Source: an uncultured Faecalibacterium sp. (GTDB lineage Bacteria; Bacillota; Clostridia; Oscillospirales; Ruminococcaceae). Taken from it: a DNA stretch of 14,123 nt. Below, in pieces: positions 7,627 to 13,607 of the stretch (its first letter is position 1; the number at the start of each line of letters is the position of its first letter). The translations under genes and the position numbers were made by a program. The notes below the pieces were generated by a model that worked only from the letters and a program-made list of their open reading frames with translations, searched no databases and was not told the DNA's origin. The DNA lies in the NCBI GenBank assembly GCA_934561485.1, contig CAKTGS010000050.1, positions 1 through 14,123 of the forward strand. Reading direction: 5' to 3'.

Positions 7627-7665
7627 ATTATAGTCTCAGTATAGCAAAAATCCACTCAAAAGCAA
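7627..7665 (-). promoter_or_regulatory. Promoter region of pdp, possibly two overlapping promoters
   Basis: Minus strand: -35 TTGCTT (7665-7660, 3 of 6), 16-bp spacer and extended -10 TGC-TATACT (7643-7638). A perfect -10 hexamer TATAAT lies 11 bases further down (7632-7627) but has no good -35 of its own. Start sites would be about 20-40 bases before the ATG. Confidence 0.6.
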
Positions 7666-7696
7666 GGTTTTTCTGTGAATTTTGTCCAAAGTCAGA

Positions 7697-7733
7697 CAAA
7701 AAAGGCGCAGCTGCCCGAAAAAGCAGCTGCGCC
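7697..7733 (-). terminator. Intrinsic terminator of the nucleoside ABC operon
   Basis: Perfect 11-bp GC-rich stem: GGCGCAGCTGC (7704-7714) with GCAGCTGCGCC (7723-7733), loop of 8. On the minus strand it is followed by a run of six U (7703-7698). It lies 30 bases after the stop of the second permease gene and separates this operon from pdp. Confidence 0.9.
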
Positions 7734-7763
7734 CGAAGTTCTTTTTCAGCAAACCCGTAACAA

Positions 7764-8681
7764 TCAGCGGGAACCCTTGTCGTAGGGGATGCCCTCGGCC
7801 TTGGGGGCCATGCTGTTCTTGGAGGTAAAGGCCAGGATCACCATGGACGCCACAAAGGGCATCATGTTGTAAATGTTGCTGGACCATTGCAGCTGTGCCA
7901 GGAAGGTGGAGTCTGCAATGTTGGCCAGGCTCTTGAACACAGCAAAGAACATGGCCGCGCCAAAGATGTTGAAAGGCTTCCACTGGCCAAAGATCATAAC
8001 GGCCATAGCCAGGAAGCCTGCACCGGCCACGCCCACCTCAAAGTTCCAGGTCTGCACCGGGGGCACAATATAGGCCATGCCGCCAATGGCACCCAGCGCA
8101 CCGGAAATGATCACACCGGCATAACGCATCTTATACACGTTGATGCCCACCGAATCGGCTGCCTGAGGGTGCTCACCACAGGCGCGCAGGCGCAGGCCGA
8201 AGCGGGTCTTGTACAGCACAATGTAGCTGATGATCAGCAGCAGAATGCCCAGCGGCACAAACACGCTGAGTTCCAGCCCGCCGATGCTGAACAGGAACGG
8301 CTTGTTGGAATAGTTCAGCTTGGCGCTGCCGCTGTCACTGAAATACTTGGCAATGACCACGGCAATGGCGGTGGCCAGCAGGTTCAGGGCCGTGCCGCCG
8401 ATGGTCTGATCCGCCTTCAGGTTGATGGAGGCAAAGGCCAGCAGCAGACTGTAGACCATACCGGCCAGGGCTGCCACCAGGATGGAGATCAGCACCACCA
8501 GGAACGTGGGCATTCCGGCGGGCAGCATGGTCAGGGTGAGAACACCTGCCACACCGCCGATGACCATGATGCCTTCCAGTGCGATGTTGATGATGCCGGA
8601 GTGCTCACTGAACATACCGCCCAGAGCCACCAGCATCAGCACGATGCCATACAGCAGCGTATATTTGATCAGAAGCAGCAT
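7764..8681 (-). CDS. Nucleoside ABC importer, permease subunit 2 (YufQ/NupQ-like)
   Basis: A 305-residue membrane protein of the BPD_transp_2 superfamily, the second of two non-identical permeases of a BMP-type nucleoside importer. There are about eight to nine hydrophobic segments. Family marks seen are SGIINIALEGIMVIG (28-42), a LivM-like region, and the cytoplasmic coupling stretch RLRACGEHPQAADSVGI (164-180), where the ATPase is expected to dock. The ATG overlaps the end of the upstream permease gene almost completely (TGA-T-ATG, one base apart), with GGAGG 9 bases upstream inside that gene, so the two are translationally coupled. It is the last gene of the operon, ended by the terminator at 7697-7733. 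Confidence 0.9.
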   Translation of the reverse strand: MLLLIKYTLLYGIVLMLVALGGMFSEHSGIINIALEGIMVIGGVAGVLTLTMLPAGMPTFLVVLISILVAALAGMVYSLLLAFASINLKADQTIGGTALNLLATAIAVVIAKYFSDSGSAKLNYSNKPFLFSIGGLELSVFVPLGILLLIISYIVLYKTRFGLRLRACGEHPQAADSVGINVYKMRYAGVIISGALGAIGGMAYIVPPVQTWNFEVGVAGAGFLAMAVMIFGQWKPFNIFGAAMFFAVFKSLANIADSTFLAQLQWSSNIYNMMPFVASMVILAFTSKNSMAPKAEGIPYDKGSR

Positions 8682-8682
8682 A

Positions 8683-9849
8683 TCACTTGCCCTCCTTCTT
8701 GGTTTCCGTGGCGGCAGGGGCAGGCTCTGCGTTCACGTTGGTCTTGTCTGCATTCTTGAACAGCAGTGCCTGGATCTTGCCGCGGAACAGCATGGAGAAT
8801 GCACACAGATAGATGATGATGCCGCTGATCAGATCCGAGATCTCGGTGGGGTAATACTTGGTGGACAGGAACGAGCCGCCGACCGAGATGTGGGAAATGA
8901 AGATGGCCGAGAAGATGGTGCCAATGGGGTTGGAGCTTGCCAGCAGAGCAACGGAAATGCCGTTGAAGCCCATGGCCGGCAGGCTGGTGGAGTTCAGCGG
9001 GTTCCACTGGGACACATTGGACAGATAGTACAGGCCTGCACCAAAACCGGCCAGCGCACCGGCAATGGCCATGGAGAGGATGATGTTCTTCTTCTCGTTG
9101 ATGCCGGCGTAGCGGGCAGCGTTCTTGTTCAGGCCAACGGCTTTCAGCTCATAGCCAAAGGTGGTTTTGTTCAGCACCACCCAGATCAGAACGGCCACCA
9201 GCGCTGCCAGGAAGATGGCAATGGTGGTGCTGTTGGTCTGGAACAGCTTGTTCAGGCCAAAGTCCGGAATGATGGACTGGGCATACTCCGCATTCTTGCT
9301 CAGGTTCAGGGTACGGGTGTTGCGCACATCGTACATGGGGCCGGTGCCGTTCTGATAAATCAGCTCGTTGACCAGGTACAGGCCGATCCAGTTGAACATG
9401 ATGGAGGTAATGACCTCATTGATGTTGAAGTAGGCCTTGAAGAAGCCGGGGATCGCGCCCCAGATGCCGCCCAGGATGGTGGCAGCGATCAGGCAGACGA
9501 ACCAGGGCAGCTTGAGCATGATGGCGCAGTACAGGGCGCCAAAGGCACCCAGCGTGTACTGACCGGCTGCGCCGATGTTGAACAGGCCGGTTTTAAAGGC
9601 AAAGGCCACCGAAAGACCGGTCATGATCAGGGGTGCGGCGTTGGCCAGCTCCTTGCCAATGCCGTAGGGTGCATCGTAGAAGCCGCCCTTGAGAATGCGG
9701 GCAAAGCCCTCGCTCCAGGCATGTGCCGGGTTGATGGCCAGCAGCACCAGAAAACCGACCACAAGGCCGATCAGGATGCACAGCAGAGCCGCCAGCACAC
9801 TGGTAATGGAGCTGTTCAGGCTGCCGTGGGAAAGTTTTTTCTTGTTCAT
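8683..9849 (-). CDS. Nucleoside ABC importer, permease subunit 1 (YufP/NupP-like)
   Basis: A 388-residue membrane permease of the BPD_transp_2 superfamily, partner of the permease encoded just downstream. The short basic N-terminus MNKKK is followed by a long first membrane segment (about 17-40), the family motif [14 protein letters not shown] (88-101), a long extracytoplasmic stretch near 165-205, and the coupling segment [19 protein letters not shown] (231-249). The C-terminus (about 370-388) is a hydrophilic Ala/Glu/Lys tail, [15 protein letters not shown], with no obvious function. The ATG lies 3 bases after the ATPase stop codon. AAAGGAG is 12 bases upstream, rather far, so coupling to the ATPase is likely. 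Confidence 0.9.
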   Translation of the reverse strand: MNKKKLSHGSLNSSITSVLAALLCILIGLVVGFLVLLAINPAHAWSEGFARILKGGFYDAPYGIGKELANAAPLIMTGLSVAFAFKTGLFNIGAAGQYTLGAFGALYCAIMLKLPWFVCLIAATILGGIWGAIPGFFKAYFNINEVITSIMFNWIGLYLVNELIYQNGTGPMYDVRNTRTLNLSKNAEYAQSIIPDFGLNKLFQTNSTTIAIFLAALVAVLIWVVLNKTTFGYELKAVGLNKNAARYAGINEKKNIILSMAIAGALAGFGAGLYYLSNVSQWNPLNSTSLPAMGFNGISVALLASSNPIGTIFSAIFISHISVGGSFLSTKYYPTEISDLISGIIIYLCAFSMLFRGKIQALLFKNADKTNVNAEPAPAATETKKEGK

Positions 9850-9852
9850 GTG

Positions 9853-11391
9853 TTATTTGCTCTCCTTTCCCTGCTTGCGGGCACCTGCCATGTACAGGCC
9901 CAGCTCCTGCACGGTGGTGGTCTTGGGGTCAAACTCGCCCACGATCTCACCCTCGTACATCACAAGGATCCGGTCCGAAAGGTTCATCACTTCGTCCAGC
10001 TCCAGGCTCACCAGCAGCACGGCCTTGCCCTTGTCGCGCTCGGCCACGATCTGGCTGTGGATGTATTCAATGGCACCCACATCCAGGCCGCGGGTAGGCT
10101 GCACAGCCACCAGCAGCTTGGGGTCTTTGTCGATCTCGCGGGCAATGATGGCCTTCTGCTGGTTGCCGCCGGACATGCTGCGCACCGTGGTGGCACTGCC
10201 CTGGCCGCTGCGCACATCGTACTGCTCGATCAGCTTATCGGAATACTCCCGCACCTTGTCCGAACGGATAAAGCCGCCCTTCTGGAACTCCGGCTGCCAG
10301 TAGCGCTGCAGCACAATGTTATTTTCCAGGCTGTAATCCAGCACCAGACCATGCTTGTGGCGGTCCTCCGGAATGTGACCCATGCCGTCCTTGGAGCGCT
10401 GGCGGATGCTCTCGTGGGTAATGTCCTTGCCGTCCAGAGTGATCTTGCCCTTGGTCAGCTTTTCCAGGCCGGTCAGGCCGTAGATGAACTCGGTCTGGCC
10501 GTTGCCCTCAATGCCTGCCAGGCAGACGATCTCGCCTGCGTGCACCTGGAAGGTGACATCCTTGACCAGGTCTTTTTTGCGCTGGTCGCTGTGCATGGTA
10601 ACGCCTTCCACATCCAGTACCACTTTGCCGGGGTTGGCAGGCTTCTTTTCCACCTGCAGCTGCACATCGCGGCCCACCATCATGCGGGAAAGCTCTTCTT
10701 TGGTGGTATCCTTGATGTCCACGGTGCCCATGTACTTGCCCTTGCGCAGCACGGTGCAGCGGTCTGCCACAGCCATGATCTCGTTGAGCTTATGGGTGAT
10801 GAACAGGATGGACTTGCCTTCCTTTTTGAACCCGCGCATGATCTCCATCAGTTCATCAATTTCCTGCGGGGTCAGCACAGCGGTCGGCTCGTCAAAAATC
10901 AGGATTTCATTGTCGCGGTACAGCATCTTGAGGATCTCCACGCGCTGCTGCATACCCACCGAAATATCACTGATCAGAGCATCCGGGTCCACGCGCAGGC
11001 CGTACTTCTCGCTCAGGGCCATGACCTTTTTGCGGGCCTCGGCCTTCTGCAAAAAGCCCAGCTTGTTCGGCTCCACGCCCAGAATGATGTTGTCCAGCAC
11101 ACTGAAGCATTCCACCAATTTGAAATGCTGGTGCACCATGCCAATGCCCAGAGCATTGGCATCGTTGGGGTTGCGAATGGCGACCTCCTTGCCATTTTTC
11201 AGGATTTTACCAGCCTCCGGCTGGTACAAACCGAAAAGTACGCTCATCAGCGTACTTTTGCCGGCACCATTCTCGCCCAGCAGGGCGTGCACCTCGCCTT
11301 TGCGCAGCTGCAGGGTGATATCATCGTTCGCCTTGATACCAGGAAACTCCTTGGTAATGTGGAGCATCTCGATCACAAAATCCTCTGCCAA
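9853..11391 (-). CDS. Nucleoside ABC importer, double-domain ATPase (YufO/NupO-like)
   Basis: A 512-residue tandem ABC ATPase that energises the two permeases encoded after it. Domain 1 is complete: Walker [10 protein letters not shown] (39-47), Q-loop Gln88, signature VGMQQR (145-150), Walker [10 protein letters not shown] (162-170), H-loop His200. Domain 2 is degenerate: the Walker A position reads GIEGNGQTE (293-301), signature SMSGGNQQK (405-413) is intact, Walker B has Gln431 in place of the catalytic Glu ([10 protein letters not shown]), and the H-loop His is replaced by Leu463. This asymmetry is usual for the family (the [12 protein letters not shown] string is a hallmark of nucleoside-type importers). 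The start is uncertain: I chose TTG at 11391 (AGGAG 10 bases upstream, product begins [16 protein letters not shown]). GTG at 11376 and ATG at 11367 are alternatives; the GTG at 11424 is unlikely because the ribosome site lies inside it. Confidence 0.92.
   Translation of the reverse strand: MAEDFVIEMLHITKEFPGIKANDDITLQLRKGEVHALLGENGAGKSTLMSVLFGLYQPEAGKILKNGKEVAIRNPNDANALGIGMVHQHFKLVECFSVLDNIILGVEPNKLGFLQKAEARKKVMALSEKYGLRVDPDALISDISVGMQQRVEILKMLYRDNEILIFDEPTAVLTPQEIDELMEIMRGFKKEGKSILFITHKLNEIMAVADRCTVLRKGKYMGTVDIKDTTKEELSRMMVGRDVQLQVEKKPANPGKVVLDVEGVTMHSDQRKKDLVKDVTFQVHAGEIVCLAGIEGNGQTEFIYGLTGLEKLTKGKITLDGKDITHESIRQRSKDGMGHIPEDRHKHGLVLDYSLENNIVLQRYWQPEFQKGGFIRSDKVREYSDKLIEQYDVRSGQGSATTVRSMSGGNQQKAIIAREIDKDPKLLVAVQPTRGLDVGAIEYIHSQIVAERDKGKAVLLVSLELDEVMNLSDRILVMYEGEIVGEFDPKTTTVQELGLYMAGARKQGKESK
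11234..11259 (-). repeat. Perfect inverted repeat within the Walker A codons
   Basis: AAAAGTACGCT (11234-11244) and AGCGTACTTTT (11249-11259) are exact reverse complements around a 4-nt loop. It falls in codons for KSTLMSVLF of the ABC ATPase. On the mRNA it is an 11-bp hairpin whose 3' arm ends in UUUU. Confidence 0.8.
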
Positions 11392-11443
11392 TCTGCTCAC
11401 TCTCCTTTCGTGCCGTAGCGACACCTATACTATTCTAATTTTC

Positions 11444-11449
11444 ATTATA
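11444..11449 (-). promoter_or_regulatory. Likely -10 box of the nucleoside ABC operon promoter
   Basis: A perfect TATAAT on the minus strand (11449-11444), about 53 bases before the TTG start. At 17 bp spacing the -35 position reads TGTGCA (3 of 6), so the promoter is weak or activator-dependent. The region upstream (11455-11500) is AT-rich and carries the motif at 11501-11519. Confidence 0.5.
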
Positions 11450-11500
11450 CCTGATTTTCGACTGTTTGCACACGCCTTTTTTGTTTTTTGGCAAAAAGTA

Positions 11501-11519
11501 CAGATAAAAGTATTACTTT
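11501..11519. promoter_or_regulatory. Candidate operator, copy A (upstream of ABC operon)
   Basis: CAGATAAAAGTATTaCTTT, identical at 18 of 19 positions to 13008-13026 in front of the binding-protein gene. The right part, AAAGTATTACTTT (11507-11519), is a perfect 6-1-6 palindrome. It lies 52 bases upstream of the likely -10 box. Confidence 0.45.
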
Positions 11520-11577
11520 CGCATCATTCTGCCCGAAAATTTCAGCTCGATTTGCGCTTTTTACCCCGTCCACATAC

Positions 11578-11620
11578 AAAAACAGGGTGCTCGCCTGCAT
11601 TGAGCACCCTGTTTTCTTTT
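11578..11620. terminator. Strong terminator of the nucleoside-binding lipoprotein gene
   Basis: A 14-bp perfect stem AAAACAGGGTGCTC (11579-11592) with GAGCACCCTGTTTT (11602-11615) and a 9-nt loop. On the minus strand it ends in a U-run (five U, 11582-11578). It is A/U-flanked on both sides and so can act in both directions. It lies about 65 bases past the lipoprotein stop codon and uncouples that gene from the ABC operon. Confidence 0.9.
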
Positions 11621-11683
11621 AGTAATTCATTATTTCACGCGGCAAACCGGCTGCAAAATCCAGCTGCCGCCGGGAAATCGTTT

Positions 11684-12862
11684 TTACTGGATGTAGTTCA
11701 CGGTGGTAAACTCGCTGACGGTAGGCTTGGTAGCGTCATCAGAGTTGTTGTCCACGGTGATCTCGCCGCTCTTGATCTTGCCCTTGACTTCCTCGTACTC
11801 CTCCACAGTGAAGGACTCGAAGTTCCAGCTGTCGTCTGCGGTGGGCAGGCCAACGTAATCGCCGTCTTCCAGGCCGAAGTTGCCGTTGGTGGCTGCAATG
11901 TCGCCCCAGTTGCCTGCCTCGATGTCGGACAGAGCGGTGTTGACGGACTCGGTCAGGCCCTTCATAGCAGAGGTGATGAAGGGGTTGTAAGCGTAGCCGT
12001 CCTTCTCCACGCCGTTGACACCGATGTAGTTCTGGTCAACGTCCACGCCGATGACGTAGCCGTTGTTCTTCAGAGCAGCTTCCACAGCGGAGGTGTAGAT
12101 GCCGCCGCCGCAGGCAAACACGACCTGAGTGCCATTGGAGTACCAGCCCTCCATACGGGAGGTGATGTTGGCATCGCCGTAGAACTGGCCGCCGTAGAAG
12201 TAGTTGATCTCGATGTTCTGGCCCAGCTCGTGTGCGGCAGCATCAGCGCCCTGCACGAAGCCGTAGCCGTAACGGATAACAGCGGGCACAGCCATGCCGC
12301 CCAGGAAGCCCAGCTTGGTCTTGCCGTCCTTTGCGATGGCGTAGCCTGCCAGATAGCCTGCCTGCTCCTCCTTGAAGGTGATGCAGTAGCAGTTGGCGGG
12401 AATCTCATCGGTGCCGATATCGACCTTGGTCACGTCCACAGCAATGAACTTGACATTGGGATACTGCTCGGCAGCCCATGCCAGAGAAGCACCGTACAGG
12501 TAGCCAACGCAGACAATCACCTCAGCGCCCTCGTTGACGGCGGTGCGGATCATGGTCTCGCGGTCCTCATCGGAAGCTTCCTGCGGAGGCAGGTAGTACT
12601 GGCAGTCATCGCCCATGTAGCTGGTAACAGCCTCCCAGCAGGACTGGTTGAAGCTCTCGTCATCAATCGTACCGGTATCGCACACCAGGGCAACCTTGCC
12701 GATCTTGTTGTCGCCCTCAGCAGCAGAGGAAGCGGCAGTGGAGCCGGCTGCAGAAGAAGCAGTGCTGGTAGAAGAAGCGGAAGAACCGCCACAAGCGGTC
12801 AGGGCAGCAGCGGCAGCAGCAGCACCAGCCACAGCCAGGAAGTTACGACGAGAAATCTTCAT
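11684..12862 (-). CDS. BMP-family nucleoside-binding lipoprotein of the ABC importer
   Basis: A 392-residue substrate-binding protein of the PnrA/BmpA (Med) family, which captures purine and pyrimidine nucleosides at the cell surface. Signal peptide 1-23 ends in lipobox LTAC with lipidated Cys24. The n-region carries SRRNFL (4-9), a twin-arginine-like motif, followed by an Ala-rich core. A Ser/Ala/Thr-rich linker (25-48) leads to the globular domain, which opens with the family stretch CDTGTIDDESFNQSCWEA. The start is well set: ATG 12862-12860 with AAAGGAG 8 bases upstream. It is transcribed separately from the ATPase and permeases, with its own promoter and a strong terminator, in keeping with the need for excess binding protein. 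Nucleoside specificity is inferred from the family and from the flanking salvage genes. Confidence 0.92.
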   Translation of the reverse strand: MKISRRNFLAVAGAAAAAAALTACGGSSASSTSTASSAAGSTAASSAAEGDNKIGKVALVCDTGTIDDESFNQSCWEAVTSYMGDDCQYYLPPQEASDEDRETMIRTAVNEGAEVIVCVGYLYGASLAWAAEQYPNVKFIAVDVTKVDIGTDEIPANCYCITFKEEQAGYLAGYAIAKDGKTKLGFLGGMAVPAVIRYGYGFVQGADAAAHELGQNIEINYFYGGQFYGDANITSRMEGWYSNGTQVVFACGGGIYTSAVEAALKNNGYVIGVDVDQNYIGVNGVEKDGYAYNPFITSAMKGLTESVNTALSDIEAGNWGDIAATNGNFGLEDGDYVGLPTADDSWNFESFTVEEYEEVKGKIKSGEITVDNNSDDATKPTVSEFTTVNYIQ

Positions 12863-12904
12863 AAGAAACTCTCCTTTATTTTAAAAAATTACGTCAAAAG
12901 AACG

Positions 12905-12926
12905 AAATGTGCACAAAGGCACATTT
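12905..12926 (-). other. 5'-end mRNA hairpin of the lipoprotein transcript
   Basis: AAATGTGC and GCACATTT pair perfectly (8 bp) around a 6-nt loop. With the -10 box at 12941-12936, the transcript would begin at about 12929, so the hairpin starts within two or three nucleotides of the predicted 5' end. It ends about 40 bases before the ATG and leaves the ribosome site free. Confidence 0.6.
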
Positions 12927-12935
12927 ACTGGCTCC

Positions 12936-12964
12936 AGTATAACGAGAAGAACCGTCAGATGCAA
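12936..12964 (-). promoter_or_regulatory. Promoter of the nucleoside-binding lipoprotein gene
   Basis: Minus strand: -35 TTGCAT (12964-12959, 3 of 6), 17-bp spacer, -10 TATACT (12941-12936, 5 of 6). It is preceded by a long AT-rich stretch (12975-13030) with a perfect palindrome and a repeated motif, suggesting an UP element or regulator sites. Confidence 0.65.
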
Positions 12965-12985
12965 GCAAATTCCGATTACAAAATC

Positions 12986-13004
12986 TTTACAAATCTTTTG
13001 TAAA
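12986..13004. promoter_or_regulatory. Perfect palindrome upstream of the lipoprotein promoter
   Basis: TTTACAAA-TCT-TTTGTAAA, 8-bp arms around a 3-bp centre, 22 bases upstream of the -35 box. Next to it is a partial direct repeat (ACAAAATCTTT / ACAAATCTTTT). The dyad symmetry and placement fit a dimeric regulator site; no regulator gene is in the window. Confidence 0.45.
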
Positions 13005-13007
13005 AAT

Positions 13008-13026
13008 CAGATAAAAGTATTCCTTT
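13008..13026. promoter_or_regulatory. Candidate operator, copy B (upstream of lipoprotein gene)
   Basis: CAGATAAAAGTATTcCTTT, matching the copy at 11501-11519 at 18 of 19 positions. The one difference breaks the palindrome slightly (AAAGTATTCCTTT). It lies 4 bases beyond the perfect palindrome at 12986-13004 and 44 bases upstream of the -35 box. Confidence 0.45.
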
Positions 13027-13071
13027 TAAACAAATTTCCCGGTCTTATCCGCCTTTTGCAAAGCCAGCGGT

Positions 13072-13524
13072 TTACTTTTCGTCCACCGCCTTGTTGCCTG
13101 CCACATTGGACGGCCCGAATCCGAAGGGCAGCAGCTCATCCATACTGCGCTCGATGAAATCATCCGGACTTTTCGCCATGATGACGTTCAGCTCTGGGCC
13201 GCCGAACTCAAACAGCGCCTGGCGGCACACGCCGCAGGGCGAGGTGATCTGCTTGTTCACCTCGCCGCGGCGGCTGCCCACCACCGCAATGTCAGTAAAC
13301 TCGGTCACACCGTCTGCCACGGCCTTGAACAGGGCGGTGCGCTCGGCGCAGCTGGTGGGGGTGAATGCGGCGTTTTCCACGTTGCAGCCGGTGTAAATGC
13401 GGCCATCCCTGGCGCGCAGGGCAGCGCCCACCATAAAGTCCGAGTAGGGAACATAGGCCTTTTCCCGTGCAGCCAGTGCCATGCGGATGAGTTCCTTTTT
13501 TTCTTCCAGTGTCAGATTCGTCAT
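13072..13524 (-). CDS. cdd: Cytidine deaminase
   Basis: A 150-residue cytoplasmic zinc enzyme that deaminates cytidine and deoxycytidine to uridine and deoxyuridine. Zinc ligands and the proton shuttle are clear: CAE with Cys59 and catalytic Glu61, and PCGVC with Cys97 and Cys100. The substrate-binding segment GCNVENAAF (46-54) is intact. The three-cysteine zinc site marks the small homotetrameric class. The C-terminus is about 15-20 residues longer than the compact Bacillus enzyme. Start ATG 13524-13522 was chosen because GGAG lies 8 bases upstream; the frame opens 9 codons earlier without a ribosome site. It follows deoD by 83 bases with a hairpin between, and its uridine product is a substrate for the Pdp encoded in this window. 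No strong terminator is seen behind it. Confidence 0.95.
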   Translation of the reverse strand: MTNLTLEEKKELIRMALAAREKAYVPYSDFMVGAALRARDGRIYTGCNVENAAFTPTSCAERTALFKAVADGVTEFTDIAVVGSRRGEVNKQITSPCGVCRQALFEFGGPELNVIMAKSPDDFIERSMDELLPFGFGPSNVAGNKAVDEK

Positions 13525-13549
13525 AGCATTTTCTCCTTTTTCCGGGGTC

Positions 13550-13588
13550 AAAACAGCGCGGTCGGCCTTTTGCAGGCAAACCGCGCTG
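13550..13588 (-). terminator. Hairpin between deoD and cdd, weak terminator or attenuator
   Basis: CAGCGCGGT (13554-13562) pairs with ACCGCGCTG (13580-13588), a 9-bp GC-rich stem with a 17-nt loop. On the minus strand only four U follow (13553-13550). With cdd starting 26 bases further on and no obvious promoter between, partial read-through from deoD is likely. Confidence 0.6.
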
Positions 13589-13607
13589 AACGTTCTGATT
13601 TTGGGGT

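Noticed and set aside
4720..7644. Very long open frame (974 codons) antisense to trkA and pdp, and similar ones at 8482-11418, 10484-13003, 3229-4641 and 937-3213
   Set aside because: They lie opposite well-supported genes, have His/Gln/Gly-rich or Ser/Arg-rich compositions typical of reverse-frame reading of GC-rich coding sequence, and span promoters and terminators of real genes. No ribosome site or domain supports them.
10016..10159. Loss of the catalytic Glu and H-loop His in the second ABC domain seen as a defect
   Set aside because: A degenerate second nucleotide-binding domain with QPTRGLD is usual for BMP-type nucleoside importers, so it is a family trait and not damage.
12863..13071. 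Purine or other riboswitch upstream of the nucleoside-binding lipoprotein
   Set aside because: The predicted leader is only about 65 nt with one simple hairpin. No three-way junction or conserved purine-riboswitch core is visible.
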